Origin: Micropterus salmoides
Taxonomy: Eukaryota; Chordata; Actinopteri; Centrarchiformes; Centrarchidae
Direction: 5' to 3'
Assembly (NCBI RefSeq): GCF_014851395.1
Contig: NW_024044459.1
Span: 20,470,664-20,534,663, forward strand
Length of the DNA stretch: 64,000 bases
This document shows positions 1-13,174 of the stretch, one piece after another (positions within the stretch are counted from its first letter, which is position 1; each line of letters begins with the position of its first letter). The position numbers and the translations under genes are program-made. The notes beneath the pieces were generated by a model. It made no database searches. It was given only the letters and a program-made list of their open reading frames with translations, and was not told where the DNA came from.

Positions 1-2235
1 TGTCTAACTAAAGTAAGAGGTCGATCCATTCGCAAGGGAGGACTGAGATTACAAAGCAAAGCTAATATTGATCTGCTTATTTTAAATGAAAAGATTGTCC
101 ATCCTTGAACATATAGTCAGGCCCGTCAAAGGCATCAGATGCTGCAATATACTTTGACTTGGGTGCACATAATTCAGTCCAGTGGAGAGTCTTGAGGTCT
201 ACCATGATTATAGTGGCTCCTTGCTTGTTTAAGAAGTAAAGGACCTTTTAACGACAGCGCGCAGTCTTTTGGAAACTTTGAGCATTAATCAAACAAACTT
301 TAACATCCAAAAGTGAGATTTGGTTTTTTGACTACCCATACTTACTTCATGTGAGAGTTGTATGCTGTAAATTCAAATGGTTAGCACACTGGTATGAATG
401 CAATTCACTTCAGAATATCTTAAAATCTAATTTTGGTTTCTCCACCAAGAGCATGACAGAAACAACACTCTGTTTCCAGCCTGCAGGTATCCTCGTCTGG
501 GATATCAGCAGGTAATGTGAGTTTTGGGAATTAAACACCAGGGTTCCACCGTTATAACCCGTAAAACAGTAATATGTAAACCAAGGCCCCCCAATTGCTG
601 AAATTCAAAGCGCAGTTATGTCAAACACAGACAGCAAAAGCTCACAGGACACAAAGAGAGTTATATTATAACATATGATAGACACTCAACAGCCTGAGGC
701 TGCTAAACTAAATTTGATAAACACAGGAGGACAATTTGGAGGAAGCATTCACCTGTGCCGTTGAACACTTGCTTGAAATGCTGCCTATGTGGTCACTACT
801 GTGCTTTGGCAATAAGGTTTATGTGCATGTGATAAAGTATTTGTCACAGCCTTGAAACAGAGTGTATATAGATCAGATGTTGTTTTTTTTTCAAATGAAC
901 AAAGATTTTGTGATGAGGAGTAGTGTTACAGCCACAACACTACAATACTATTCACATTGGTTTGTTGGCCTGTAAAAGCTTATAAAATGGGCTACACATA
1001 AACATCTTCTTTTTCATCCAAACACATTGAAAAAAAACATTATGGCCACTCTGTTAACATGTTGTGTGATTGTCTACAACAGGTGACAATAACTGTAACA
1101 TTATGTATGAAGAAGTCATATCTCATGGACATGCTAAAACTAGATATAAGCAGTATTACTTTGATTGTATGTAGACTTATGTGACTGGAATGCAATTTAT
1201 GGTAAAAAAAAATAAAAAAACCTAGAACGTCTTCTGAAATTAACATATCATGTGACATTTCTGCCAAACAACCTATAATCATTTCCTGAGAACTGCGCCT
1301 GTTTATCTGGGATATAATACAGCCTGTGTCTGTGGATAGTCTGAAATTGTCATTGTAATAATTCTCGTCTGTATCCTCCCTGAAAGGGATTATTGTCACA
1401 GGATGCTCTGGCTTCCTCCCACCGTCCAAAGACATGCAGACTAGGTTAATTGGTGACCCTAAATTGCCAGCAGCAAATACCAAGCCAACAAATATAAGTA
1501 AATGATTAATCTCAAATCACTTTATAATGTGTGTACCAACCCTGTGCTTGTGTAAACTGATTATTGCTGTTTTTGTACACTATACACTGTTAAACACATA
1601 TACTCATACATTAGGAAACACTTTGTGACATACATACCCACATGCATGTGGAAGCACACACATTTCTTGCAGAGAAAAAAAAGCTACATATGAAAGTTTT
1701 TTTTAAAAACTAACAGATTATAAAAATAATTAAACTAATTATTAATTATAAAATATTGAATGAATAGTTTAGCAGTTTTGTCAGTTTCATTTGTTTGTCC
1801 TTCTGGCCAAACGGTAATGGAGTACACATCATGTAGGCAGTGGAAGTAATGGGTGTTTAAAATCTGTTGGAGTCAAAATGTTCTAGGCAATGTAAGAGCT
1901 GCGGGGCTTGCTATTGCGCCACTACCTGGCCAATCTGTGAAATGTCGTTGAGTACAGAGGGAGATTTAATACTTACTCTACAAGTCAGCAATAGTGGCTT
2001 TTGTAGCAAACCTACCTACTGGTAATAAAGTTATGAATAATAATATTGGGAAATATTATTATTTAGCACTCATTTTGGTGGCACCACCTGAATCTCCGTT
2101 CGCCTAAGGCCTTCAGGGCGCCTTAGGTATGGTTTTAATAATTACACAATTATTTACTAGTGATCAGTTAGTTAATAATTGCCAATCATTTTGAATCAGT
2201 TTAATCAATCAGTCAGTCTCATATCGTGAATCCTC
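1..2235. other. Intergenic, no gene seen
   Basis: AT-rich DNA downstream of ipo11. Apart from the repeat fragment at 1391-1477 I recognise nothing. The 147-codon minus-strand frame at 1040-1483 overlaps that repeat and is not gene-like. Confidence 0.6.
1391..1477 (+). repeat. Fragment of the SINE-like repeat
   Basis: The sequence ctggcttcctcccaccgtcc..ggttaattggtgaccctaaattgcc matches the middle of the repeat at 60277-60468. The head and tail are missing. Confidence 0.6.
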
Positions 2236-3177
2236 CGTCCAGTGACCTGGATATGGACTTAAGAACTGCCATTGTGAAGATAAAAAATGGATGTCAAATA
2301 ATTTCCTCCAGCTGAACTCAGACAAAACAGAAATCCTGGTCATTGGGTCCCAGCAGATGGCAAAACAAATACTGCCATCTGCTGGTTCCCTAGTAAATCA
2401 CATTAAGCCTGTAGCAAAGAACCTTGGTGTTTGGTTTGATAGTAATTTAAATTTCGAGCAGCACATCACAAAGCTTGTTCAATCATGTTTTTATCACGCC
2501 TGGATTATTGCAACAGCCTTTTCACTTGTTTAACCCAAAAATCTACTGATCGACTCCAGACTGTCCAGAACTCAGCTGCCAGGCTTTTAACCAGAACAAA
2601 GAAATATGACCACATTACTCCTATTTTAGCTTCATTAGACTGGCTCCCAGTATGTTTTAGAATTGACTTTAAAATTCTATTGATTACTTTTAAAACTCTT
2701 CACGGCCTCTCGCCTTGTTATATTTCTGAACTTTTAGTCCCATACGCACCAGCACGTACCTTGAGATCCTCGGGCAGAGGTCTGCTATCTGTTCCAGAGT
2801 CTTGACTGAAAACTAAAGGGGACAGAGCGTTTGCTGTCAGGGCCCCGAGGCTCTGGAACAGCCTGCCCGAGGAAATCAGGTCGGCTGAGTCAGTCAACTG
2901 TTTTAAGTCCCTTCTTAAAACATACTTTTATAGGAGAGCCTTTCCGATCTTATTTGACTTTATTTTATCCCTTTTATTTTATTCTATTTTACTAATTTTA
3001 TATTTATCTTAAACGTGTATTTTAGTCTTTTCAATGTTTTCATGCTTTTATCTTGTATTGTTTTTGTATTATTGTCTTTTGGGTATTATTGTCTTTACAC
3101 TTGTTAAAGCACTTTGTAACTTGTTTTTGAAAAGTGCTCTACAAATAAAGATGATTATTATTATTATTATTATTATA
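2236..3177 (+). mobile_element. Decayed LINE fragment, CR1/L2-like, 3' end of ORF2
   Basis: Two overlapping frames encode the C-terminal part of a non-LTR reverse transcriptase. From about 2275 the first reads WMSNNFLQLNSDKTEILVIG, the thumb-side motif typical of CR1/L2 superclade elements. From 2485 a second frame reads SRLDYCNSLFTCL and RLQTVQNSAARLLTRT, then WLPVCFRIDFKILL. Around 2490 a frame change coincides with loss of the segment that usually separates these motifs. A TGA at about 2803-2805, probably from a CGA codon, interrupts the frame before GDRAFAVRAPRLWNSLPEEI, which ends the ORF. The 3' tail (..aaagtgctctacaaataaag) runs into an ATT microsatellite at about 3154-3176, as expected for this class. 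The upstream part, including the endonuclease and catalytic core, is absent: a 5'-truncated dead copy. Confidence 0.85.
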
Positions 3178-6100
3178 TAACAGTACACACATACAGTTCC
3201 TGTGATTAAGGTGAAATTTATTATATAACTAAAGTGAATACAAAGTGAGGTTAAATATATCAAAGACATCCAACAATAATTGTTAAACAACCAGAAGGCA
3301 ATCAATGAGAGTAAAAGAGTTTAAGGTGAATTTAGTTAGTCTATTGTGGAAATAATTTGGGAGTAAGAGAACTAAGGAATGCAAGTTATAGCTCATAAAT
3401 AAATTCGATTTGGCTAGGACTAAAGCTAAAGCTAAAGATTAAAAGCTAGAGGATTAAAGATAAAGAATGTGGTTTGTTTGTCTTACTGCTTGCGTTTCTC
3501 AGCCGGTTGGTGTTCAGACGGCCCCATGACTAGTTAGGCTTAGGTCCTTGGCGTCCACAGTTTCAGTGGCTTGGCACGCCAGAAACGGCTTTTTACTAGC
3601 TGGTTTGTTCTGAGGTCCGACCTAGTCGGCTTATGATTGAAGAAAACTTGCAGTGATAGGCTGTTAGCCTGGTTCGTCGGTTGATGTCCTTGGTGTTACA
3701 GCTAGTGTAACTAACCCACGTGAACTTTGGTGGAAGCGGCGGAAGTTAATTTGACTGAAATAAAGCTTAAAAGGGAACTTGGTTGTTCCTGAATTCAAAG
3801 TTGTGTGGCTTAAACGGTCTGATAACTTTTAACAAACAAAACAAAACAAAAGTATATTCAACGAAGGTTTGTGTGAATATGGCTAAGTACGTTGCTGGAA
3901 GACAATGAAAATTTCACGGACAATGCAGGGCCAAAACTTTCAGGGGAATACTGTTTGTTAAACTTCCTTACTTACAAAAAAGAAGAAAGTTATAAGAACA
4001 TGGCATCAGATTACAAACAATAAAACACAGAGTAATATAAATTAGCCACAAGGAGAGGTAGTTAACAATGGCATGAAATACTTCTTTTGTCCCCTGGGGG
4101 GGACACTGGTTCCATGAGAGGATCTGGGAATCCTCTTACTATCTACTTATAGTTAACTCAATCCTTGGGTCAGGAGCTAGGAAAGTTGGTTATTTAACAC
4201 ATGACAATATTTCTGTACAATATCATTTATAAAGAAAGTATATAAAGGTGCTTGGAACAACATTAGTTACAACATAAATTAAATGCCGGAATGTCGGTGA
4301 GCGTTGATGAAGATTAAGAGCACTGCAAAATTATCTTATTTATGGTTCTTCTTTTAACACAGTTTCTAACAAGAACATGTTAATAGAACTACTCAAATTG
4401 AAGTGGCAGTAACTTAAAGATAATTTAATTCAAACAAGGTAATAAGGCAAGTTTATAAGGAGACAACATTTATTTGTCTACAAAGGAATTTGACGCCGTT
4501 CCTTTCCTGGCATCTGGCTTTACCGTGGTTACCGTGCCCTTTTGGTCTTGGGCAGTGTTCGTGTGTGGGGGGGGATCAGTTTAGAGTTTTATGACCCCTG
4601 TCCAAATAGGTTCTGAATGAGGTAGTTCAGGATGAGGTTAGTCTCTGGACAAGGTTAAAATTGTCATTTTATTAGTCATGCATAGAGTCTGTTATCTCAA
4701 CTTCACTGGAGGTGGTAGGTTTTATGGTCAAAACTGCCCAAACAGCACTTGGGAGTGGAGCAAACCTTTCACCCCCTCCTTTGGGGTACTTCAGCTGTCT
4801 GTTGCGGGTTGACATCTCAACCCCCCCATCTTGTCTCTCAAGGAGAGACAAAGAGAGATTCTGGATTCTTCCTTTTTGGTATAAAATAATTAAACCAACA
4901 CTGGCTGGTTCACTATACTTTGTTGTCTACAGTAGTCTAAAGCTGTCAATGACAAATGGATTGCTCTGAGAGTACATCTATCTATCAATAACAGTGTTTC
5001 CTACTGTGACCTGCATGATGTGAAAATTTGCCCACTCAAACCCCATGTTTTGTTTTTTGTGTCCATTGTGTGTGTGTGTGTGTGGGGGGGGGGGGTGTGC
5101 ATGATTCTATATAGGTATATCGAATTACAGTTATTTACACCCCTATGAAGCATGTTGAAGGAAAATTGTACTTCCCCTTGACGCCCACAAACTCAAAACA
5201 GGCCACGTTCGATATCAACATCAAATTTCCCACCAGGTTTAGACTGCGGGGGGGGGAGAGAAGGAGAATACAGTGTGTGTGTGTGTATGTTTGAGAGACT
5301 AGACCCCTTGTGCAGTTTTCATATACAGTAGTTTCCTGCATAACTGAGACCAGCAGTCACATGGACATAGTGCTTCTTTAAACTGTTAAACCTGCATCAG
5401 TATGCCTGTTGTTCACTGAAAAAGAGTTTTAGTGTATCTGTAACAAGAAAAATATCCTTATCACTTCACTCAAAATTGCAGTGGAGGCTCAACTACACCA
5501 CTCGAAAAATACAGCAATCACTCAGCAGGAATATATGTTTTTTATCACTCAAAAAAGATGTTTCACAAGCAACACCATTAACAGTCACCTTGCTTTTGCT
5601 TATGAATCTGTTATGATCAGCAGAACAAAGAGCTGCAACTGCCAAGCTGTTCATTGTTATGTATTTCATAGCTTCTGACAACTTTCATCAAAGTGCTTCA
5701 CGTCTGAGATTGCCTCTCCTCTTATCTCAGCCCCCCTTCTTCTTCCTCCGCCTGCATCTTACCATAGAATTGCAGATGACTCCCCACTAAAAACTTCCTT
5801 TGCCTTCTGCCCTTGCTTTTGCAGAATACTGTCAAATCCACCTGTCAGTAGCAGAAGAGCAAGGGGAGGAAGAGGGGTAAAGGTGTGATGATGAATTCTT
5901 TCGCAGACAATGCAATCAGAGAAAGGACTTATGGCTGCTAAACGAGTAGGATAAAAGCTCAAAGGTCACTTGGTGTGTCGTTTTAGTTTTCACCATACCT
6001 CACTGCAAGAAACTCCACTGCAGTTATCCTCAGAACATGTCACACACATTTTTCTAGCAGGTGGGTGGCCAGGAGCAGCATGCATAATGAACATTTTCTG

Positions 6101-6926
6101 CTATCAAAAGGCTTCAAAACAAAAGACAGTTACACAGAGGGATAGGAAGGTAGACAATAGAAAAAAGGGGCGAATGAGTACGGGAGGGAGGTGGGAAGAA
6201 CAGAAGAAAAATGATATCAGTATTCAACACGTAGATACACATGCACACACACATTTAAAAGATGATCAAGTAGAGGCAAGTACAAGCAGGTTAAGTAGTA
6301 ACAGAGACAGAGGGCTGTGTAAGGTAAGTCCTCCTCCAAGATCTGTTACAATATACCAGATGTCAAAAGGCTCCATTTATTTTAAATGAAAGTTTGACCT
6401 CTCCTCCTTGATAATGAAAAACATCCGTATTTTACTATGTCACCACACTTTTAAACAAACTTGACAAGTAAAGGGTTAAGAGGATCAGGTCAAGTACTGA
6501 CTGTACTGTAAATCTAATGTGTCTGAGATGTATTTCCAGAAAGAAAGTCTGCACAGGATGATAAAATGGAAGGAAGAGTGGAGTATGTTCAAAATCTCTC
6601 CCTATTTCCTCCTCACTGCTCAACTGAGTACACACAGGTGTGTTTTCATTATCAGTCATCCCTCCCTCTCTTCATACCGGACACGCAGCTATCCCCTCAC
6701 GACTTGTAACACACTTAGTGGGGGACATATCCACAGTCCTACAACAAAGCTCTTCTTCTCTTTTACCTCTCAACGTCCATCTGTTGCACTTCCTCATCCA
6801 TGTATTCTGGTTCAGTGTAGCATTACAAATGACAGCATTTTTTAAAAATAACCATTCCAAGTACCCCATTAACTACTTTGAACTACAGATATCAGGTTGG
6901 GATGATGTATGGAAACGAAACCTACC
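3178..6926. other. Intergenic, no gene seen
   Basis: 3480-3760 and 4480-4870 are slightly GC-richer than their surroundings, with short low-complexity frames. TG and G runs occur at 5067-5095. No protein family or RNA is recognised. Confidence 0.55.
5067..5095. repeat. TG microsatellite followed by a G run
   Basis: Nine TG units (5067-5084) run directly into a run of about 12 G. Confidence 0.9.
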
Positions 6927-7121
6927 TTACATTTATTCATTTAGCTGTCGCTTTTATCTAAAGCGACTTACAATTGCTATATATGTCAGAGGTCGCACAC
7001 CTCTAAAGCAAATAGGGATTAAGTGTCTTGCTCAGGGACACATTGGTGGATGGGTCACAGTGGGAATCAAACCCGGGTCTCTCACACCAAAGGCATGTGT
7101 CTTATCCATTGCCACCACCCA
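6927..7121 (-). mobile_element. tRNA-derived SINE
   Basis: Read on the minus strand it starts with a tRNA-like head: an A-box-like gtggcaatggataag and a B-box-like gggtttgattccc. It ends with a conserved tail whose plus-strand form is ttacatttattcatttagc..aaagcgacttacaa. Polymerase III would transcribe it toward lower coordinates. This SINE type is abundant in fish. A second, split copy lies at 48545-48600 plus 49450-49512. Confidence 0.75.
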
Positions 7122-8354
7122 CCTACAGACATCAAGAGAAAAGGATCTGAATTTGAAAAAATTTAATATCAAGATTATATCTACACAAAATCTCCAAGGA
7201 CATTGGTTTCCACATGTTTGGCTAGTGGACCCTTAAAAATGAAACAATATCTACTTGCGACCCCATTACAGGTTATATGGACTTAGTGGACATTACGAGC
7301 AGTTCAACCACAGTGATTTCACCACTGACTGTTTAATCTGAATTCTTTTTAGTGGTGAAATCCTATATTTCACAACAAAAAGCAAATATTAGAGAAAAAT
7401 AAATATAATACATAATTTTGTGAATTGTTTTTTCTTTCTTATCCCTTTGGGTGGTGGGGTCCCGGCACTCACTGACCTATGATTTCTGAAGCACAACCCT
7501 AGAGTAAAGCCAAAAACTCCAAAACTGAAAGAGTGACAGTTTTCTGAAAGGGACCAGATGCAAAAACAGAGCTGTACAGACAAGCTGCATGTATTTTAAA
7601 CAAAATCCCCTGTGATGTGAGGAACACTATGAAAAGAGTTCACACTGGAGTGATAATAAGAAATTATGACAAATTAGCAAATACATCCCTACTGTGTGGC
7701 GTGCATATCAAACAGGCAGCATAGAGAGCCATAATATCATAAGCAAATGCTGTCACTGATCAAATCCTTTCCTCAACTTGTAAATCCCCTATAATACGAA
7801 ATAGAAACCACGGGCAATCAAGTAATCCAACAAGGTGTCTGAACCTCCAGGGCACCCGTGAATCTCTTGTTGAGGATTCCTCCCCGTTGTCTAACAACTG
7901 ATGTGTTGGTGATGAAGGCAGTCAACAGTTTTTGGAGTGCTGTTTATTTCATTTTCAGATGAAAATTGGAAGGTTACCATGCTGTTTCTGATATTAAAAA
8001 AGGAGTGATGATGTGAGCTGCTTCGTCACTGTGAGCACATTTCTCTTTTCAAGCTGCAGTGATTAGACCGAAATCAGAATGTACAAGTTCTACAATGTTA
8101 TTAGTGTCACTGTGGACCTGGCTTGAGATGAGGCTTTGTACATGTGGTTTTGTAGAGAAATGCATGCACAACATCCATATGGGCAACATAATAATCTCTT
8201 TCCCTGGTGGGAAAAATTATGACAACATTGCCATCCAATATTAAACAGCCACCAGCAGAGAGAGACAGAGATTGAGCACAATAGAGGGTTTGAAGGGAGA
8301 ATTGGGAAAAGGGAGGACGTTGTGAGTGTGTGTTTCTGTGCGTAGTGTGCGTAG

Positions 8355-8378
8355 TGTGTGTGTGTGTGTGTGTGTGTG
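8355..8378. repeat. TG microsatellite
   Basis: About twelve TG units, preceded by imperfect gtgcgtag repeats. Confidence 0.9.
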
Positions 8379-8750
8379 AGGGGGTGATGGTGAAGGTGAT
8401 TTCACACTCCACTTACTCCACTCCAGTTACAGGTACTCCAGTGAACCTGTAACCACACTGTCAAACATATGTCAAGAGGCTGAAAGAGTGATTATCATGA
8501 GTCATATCAAACAAAAAGTCATAGGCATCATTGCCACCATGCCAAAATTAAACTTGCTGCCTAATAGGTGTTGGGAAATTAACCAATGACAATTTTATCT
8601 TGGTCGTTGGTGGATGTCATTCTGCTAAATACCATCAACACATTAAAAAAACATTTTATGACTACGAACACTCTTTCAGCTATGCTATGGAACTGTGCCA
8701 GCAAAGTCTTTTAGTAACAGTTGCAGCAGTTGAGTGAAACTAGAAAGCAA

Positions 8751-8773
8751 ATTATTATTATTATTATTATTAT
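8751..8773. repeat. ATT microsatellite
   Basis: Seven to eight ATT units. It resembles the tail of CR1/L2-like LINEs but no LINE sequence adjoins it. Confidence 0.85.
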
Positions 8774-9240
8774 ATATACACAGGCTGGACACAATAACAG
8801 GAACACCTCTGTAGTATAATTCAATCCGGTACAGGAGCACTGCAGATAATGCAGTACTTTTGCAAAGCTTATAATGTTCAATGTGGAGACTTTGTCTGTG
8901 AGGTACTGATTTAACTTTATGGTAATTTTTAGATTATAAAAATGTGATTTTATCATCTCATGCAAGGTCTTCCAGTAACCCTGTGCATCTCTAAGAACTG
9001 CAGATAACCAAATGCTCAAGGGAAATTTCCCTGTTGGTGTAAACATGGGCAGGGAATATTACCAGAGATATCATTCTGCTGCCAATGTCTGTATCCAAAC
9101 ACAGAAAAACACACAGCTCTTGTTTCAATGTTTTTATTACTGTATGTAGAATAAGACTTACTGCACAGGATGTGTGAGTGCGTCGCTTCATTTTGTTAAG
9201 TGGTGAAGATTTAGAAGAAATTTAAAATGCTGAAAATATG

Positions 9241-9655
9241 ACCGGGGGAGTGGGGGGGTGGTCCTCTCCCAGAAAATTGAAGCATTAAACACTTATTTTG
9301 TTCCAATTTACAGTGGAACTAAAAAAACAGCTGGTAGTCAGCTGACAATTCATGAATATAAAATATAAAAGAATATAAGCTTGTTTTTTAAGCTTAAGTT
9401 TTAAATCTTTACTATTTGTTTTTTACTTTTTTTGGACAATGCACATTTGTTTCTTCTATATTTCAATTGCATTGCATATTTTCTTATTGTACAAATAAAC
9501 ATTTCTAAAATTTTCATTTGTTAGTTAACATTTCTTGTTGGAAGCTATTTTTCAGAACATTTTTAACAAATGCTTTCAAAAAGTGATGGGGACAAAATCA
9601 CTCATTTGAAAATGTGGTGGGGACATGTCCCCAGAATCCCCGGTGTAAATGACAC
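9241..9655. repeat. Interspersed repeat sharing sequence with the 31279 element
   Basis: The stretch ggacaatgcacatttgtttc..ttcttattgtacaaataaacatttct (about 9434-9507) closely matches 31624-31682. The flank at 9588-9655 (tggggacaaaatcac..ggggacatgtcccc) resembles, in inverted orientation, the sequence near 42762-42820. Element ends were not resolved. Confidence 0.5.
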
Positions 9656-10225
9656 CTATGTGTGAGTGTGTTGAGAGGTTCAAAATGTGTGTTTCTGTTT
9701 CGGTTACTGCATTTACAGTAATTTTGAGGCATGTTTGAGTCTGTCTTTTGCTCTGTAAATTTGGTTTCCTCATTTTGACAGTGCTGTCTAAATAACTGAG
9801 GGCTTATAGCAGATGCATTGTATGTTTGCTGCTGTGCTTAACTCCACCTGTGTTGTGTACAGCTGAAACTGAACAGACAGGATAGCAGAGAGTGAGCTCA
9901 TTAATCCCATGGCAACAACTTCCTCACATTAATGTGCAGGATTGTTATTTTCTTCAATTTGTTCTGTGTTTATGCTCATTTAACTCAAGTACCTTTTCTC
10001 TTAATTCATCTCTTCACTAATAGCCACTCAGTCTTGACTTTACATTAATACCTTCCCATGCAAACACACACGCACACTCAATTGACCATGCACACACAAT
10101 CACAGTCAGAGTCTTTCAGTGTCCTTCACATTCATTGGTCCTAGGAACAAGACTGCTCTACCTTCTCTGTGCCTGTTTTTCCCTTTATTTACCTTACACA
10201 AAATGCCATTAAACAGCGAATAACC

Positions 10226-10327
10226 GATAAGAGGACAGTTTAGTTTTATAATACCACTGATAAGGGGGCTGTTGCAGTCTTTTTAGATACAGCCCTTATC
10301 TAGTTTCCTTTATGGCTACCGCTTATC
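10226..10327. promoter_or_regulatory. Cluster of four GATA motifs
   Basis: GATAAG occurs at 10226-10231 and 10259-10264, and its complement CTTATC at 10295-10300 and 10322-10327. Four in 102 bp is well above chance (about 0.05 expected with equal base use). It lies about 10 kb downstream of the ipo11 3' end. A GATA-factor bound enhancer is an inference. Confidence 0.3.
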
Positions 10328-12075
10328 AATGATTCCTTTCCAGACATTTCAGGGGATTAGGCCAGATTTACTCTAGGATTATTTCTCTTCCGGAATTCCA
10401 TCCGTTTCCACTATCATGTCAGAGACAATATGATAACACTGAAAGTCTGAAACATCTATTTGTAGGAAAAGGAACTTAAATAAATTTCTACTTGAGGCAA
10501 ACACTCATCCATTCAATTTCCCATGTAAAGAAAATCTGATTTAAGAGAGGATAACGGTCAATTTCTCCATATAGGACGTCACCCAGCATGATCTCTGGCA
10601 CCAGTGGCGACACAGGCTGTTATACAGAAGCATTCTTAAAATGCTTGTAGCTTTTTGTATCAGAGAGATGCACTTCATAACATATAGCTGCTGTTCCTAT
10701 TGAGTTTGAATGAACTTATTTGAAGTTGTTTTGGCCTAGAGTGACTAGTGTTTTAATCAAATTACTATCAACTTACAATTACAATGGACTGTTTAATTTG
10801 AGCAACACATTGGCCCACTCCAGATGAGCCAGACAGAATCCATCACTGGCGATTAACGCACAATGCATGCTGGATAGATTTCTGTCCCACTGCAGTTCAT
10901 GGAGCCAGGCACGACCGATGCTCTCCACCGACTGCAAAACTTCAAGACATGATGAGAAATGCCTGGCTCTCCCCTGGTCTAAATACTGATTGGATTAGAT
11001 GTTGGATCAACAACATTAGGTTTTATGGAAACGTTTTGTTTAACTAAAGAGATTTAGATGTTATTAGTTGTTTGATGCCTTGTGGTCGATGGACTACTTT
11101 TATCAGATAGGCTGAATAAGTTCAGCTTGTATTACTGATTGTTCTCAGACTGCATACCATCTCTGTCGTGGGATAACAATATCAGATAAATCAATAATGA
11201 AAACAACTGTCTTGTTTTTCTGCTTTCATGTCTCTGTGTATTTTGACTATGGATTCATGTTTTGAATTTCTCTAGTTTGAGAGGGACAGGCTGATTTATG
11301 TACAGAGGAAAACTGATATCATGGCATGACATCTCTAACCCATCTAAATTTTCATGTAAAAAAATAAAATAATAGGGAGGATAAACTATCATGATGACCA
11401 CAGACCCCTTATATAGGATTTAAATATCTGTCATATGGACATCATTAAAACAACACTAACTGAAGATTTGAGAGGATGTATTGTATCTAACAGGTTGTGA
11501 GTGTTTTTGAGAATGTATAGACTATGAAGGCTGCTGTCATCCACTCCACAAGATTCCAGGAGAGGCACAGTTAAGCTCAAACAAGCCTACTGTATCATTG
11601 CTTGCTCAGTCTTTGTAGCAACCGGTATCTTTAAAGTGGCACTTGACTCATTTTACTGGTCGAGGCCACAGAAGTCATATCATGTGTGGGCAAAAAGAAA
11701 AGAGGGCCTACTTCTCGGTTCGTTTGGTACAGTATTTTTGCAAAAATTGGCAAGTAATACTATAACGATAAGTTAAAAACTAGGTGTACAGGCACGAGCG
11801 CAAGCAAACTGATTGAAAATCATAACACCTGATGGAGGGCAAAGCAGGAGCAATGCCATGTTGAGTCTAATCATGTATTAACAAAGTATATTAAGTATGA
11901 ACAAGAAACTCACTGTTTGCAAGAAGAACTTGGGCTAATCTGACATGTTGCACAATGTATTGTCCTTTTGTACTTTATTTGTATCTGTATATTGTTAGTT
12001 AATAACATAAAGGAAGTAAAGGAAGGCTGGAATTCATAATAAAAATTTAATTAAAAATTTTAATAAAAACATTAA

Positions 12076-13170
12076 AGGTGCCGTCGAATGGAAAACTGTA
12101 TTTACCTTGGCATAGTTGAATAAAAAGAGTTCAGTGTATGTTACTGACATACCGTGAGACTCAGTCTTCATTGTTTCCTCCTTCATATGTAAATCTTGCG
12201 CACCCAAAGTACCCCCGAAAAACAGGCGAATGCCAACAAGCGCTAGATGTTACGTAACATCTGGGATGTTTATGCCCCCAAAGTTACACAGACCAGCCCA
12301 CTTTCCAGAGTTAGCGGTCATAGAGCTCATGGTGGTAAGGCTGTAGGTTGTGCGGTGTCTCACAGAAAGTGTTACGTTTATGAAGGAAAGGTAAATATTT
12401 TCTGGTTTTCCCTCTGATGTCCTCTGGCTGCGCTGCCTCAATTCTGTGATTTATGAAGTTTCCTAATGGACAGATGGCTTTACTTATTGCCAATGCTACT
12501 GATTGCTAACAGCTATCTGTTGCTAAAAGTAGCTGCTGTAATCAGCTGTCTCTTAACCAGCGGTCCAGAGCTTCTGTAATAATGTTAGAGGTGTCGGCAC
12601 AAACACAACCCTGGAGCACCAAGCTTCCAGTCCAGTCAGAATCAGCAATAGGATGGCTAACATTAGCTGCACGGCTAACACAGTAGCTAACTTAGTAGCA
12701 GCTGCTGTTAGCAGTAGTTAGCTGCTAAAGTAACCAGTAACATATAAACTGTGTAAATCGGCAAAAGTGAAGGCAGAGCAGCCAGAGGACATCAGAGGGA
12801 AAACCGGACAATATTGTCTCCATCAACTCCGATCCAGTTTCAGTAAAAACAGTGAATAAAGTGTGTTTTTGTACAGTAATCACTGAGGGCTAGTCTTGCA
12901 TAGCAGGCCTTGATTTAGCATGGTGCTGCTAAACCCCACCCCTCTTCTGTGCTTGGGGAAGTTGGCCAATCAGAAGCAGGTTGGCTTTCAGGCAGTGGGG
13001 CCTTAGAGAGACAGGAGCTAAAAAAAGTATTCAGATGGTGAAAAGAGGTGCTGAAGTAGTGGACAGTATGAGAAATCTATTGTGTTTTTTAACATTAAAG
13101 CACGTAAACATTTTCTAGTAAAAACCCTAAATACAAGTATGAACCTGAAAACAATCATTGTACAGCACCT
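12076..13170. mobile_element. TTAA-flanked DNA transposon, piggyBac-like candidate
   Basis: A 1095-bp segment begins aggtgccgt and ends acagcacct, and both ends sit next to TTAA (12072-12075 and 13171-13174). TTAA duplications are the hallmark of piggyBac-type transposition. The inverted repeats are short and imperfect (TTAAAGGTGCYGT). No transposase frame is visible; the short antisense frames at 12250-12493 look random. A high-copy non-autonomous element is the likely explanation. Confidence 0.55.
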
Positions 13171-13174
13171 TTAA

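Larger units (their letters stand above)
7122..12071. other. Intergenic, no gene seen
   Basis: It contains two microsatellites, the repeat at 9241-9655 and the GATA cluster. No coding sequence is supported. Confidence 0.55.

Noticed and set aside
1040..1483. 147-codon minus-strand open frame
   Set aside because: It overlaps a known dispersed repeat fragment, has no recognisable domain, and lacks any splice or promoter context.
6640..7236. 198-codon plus-strand open frame
   Set aside because: Half of it is antisense to the SINE at 6927-7121 and the rest has random composition.
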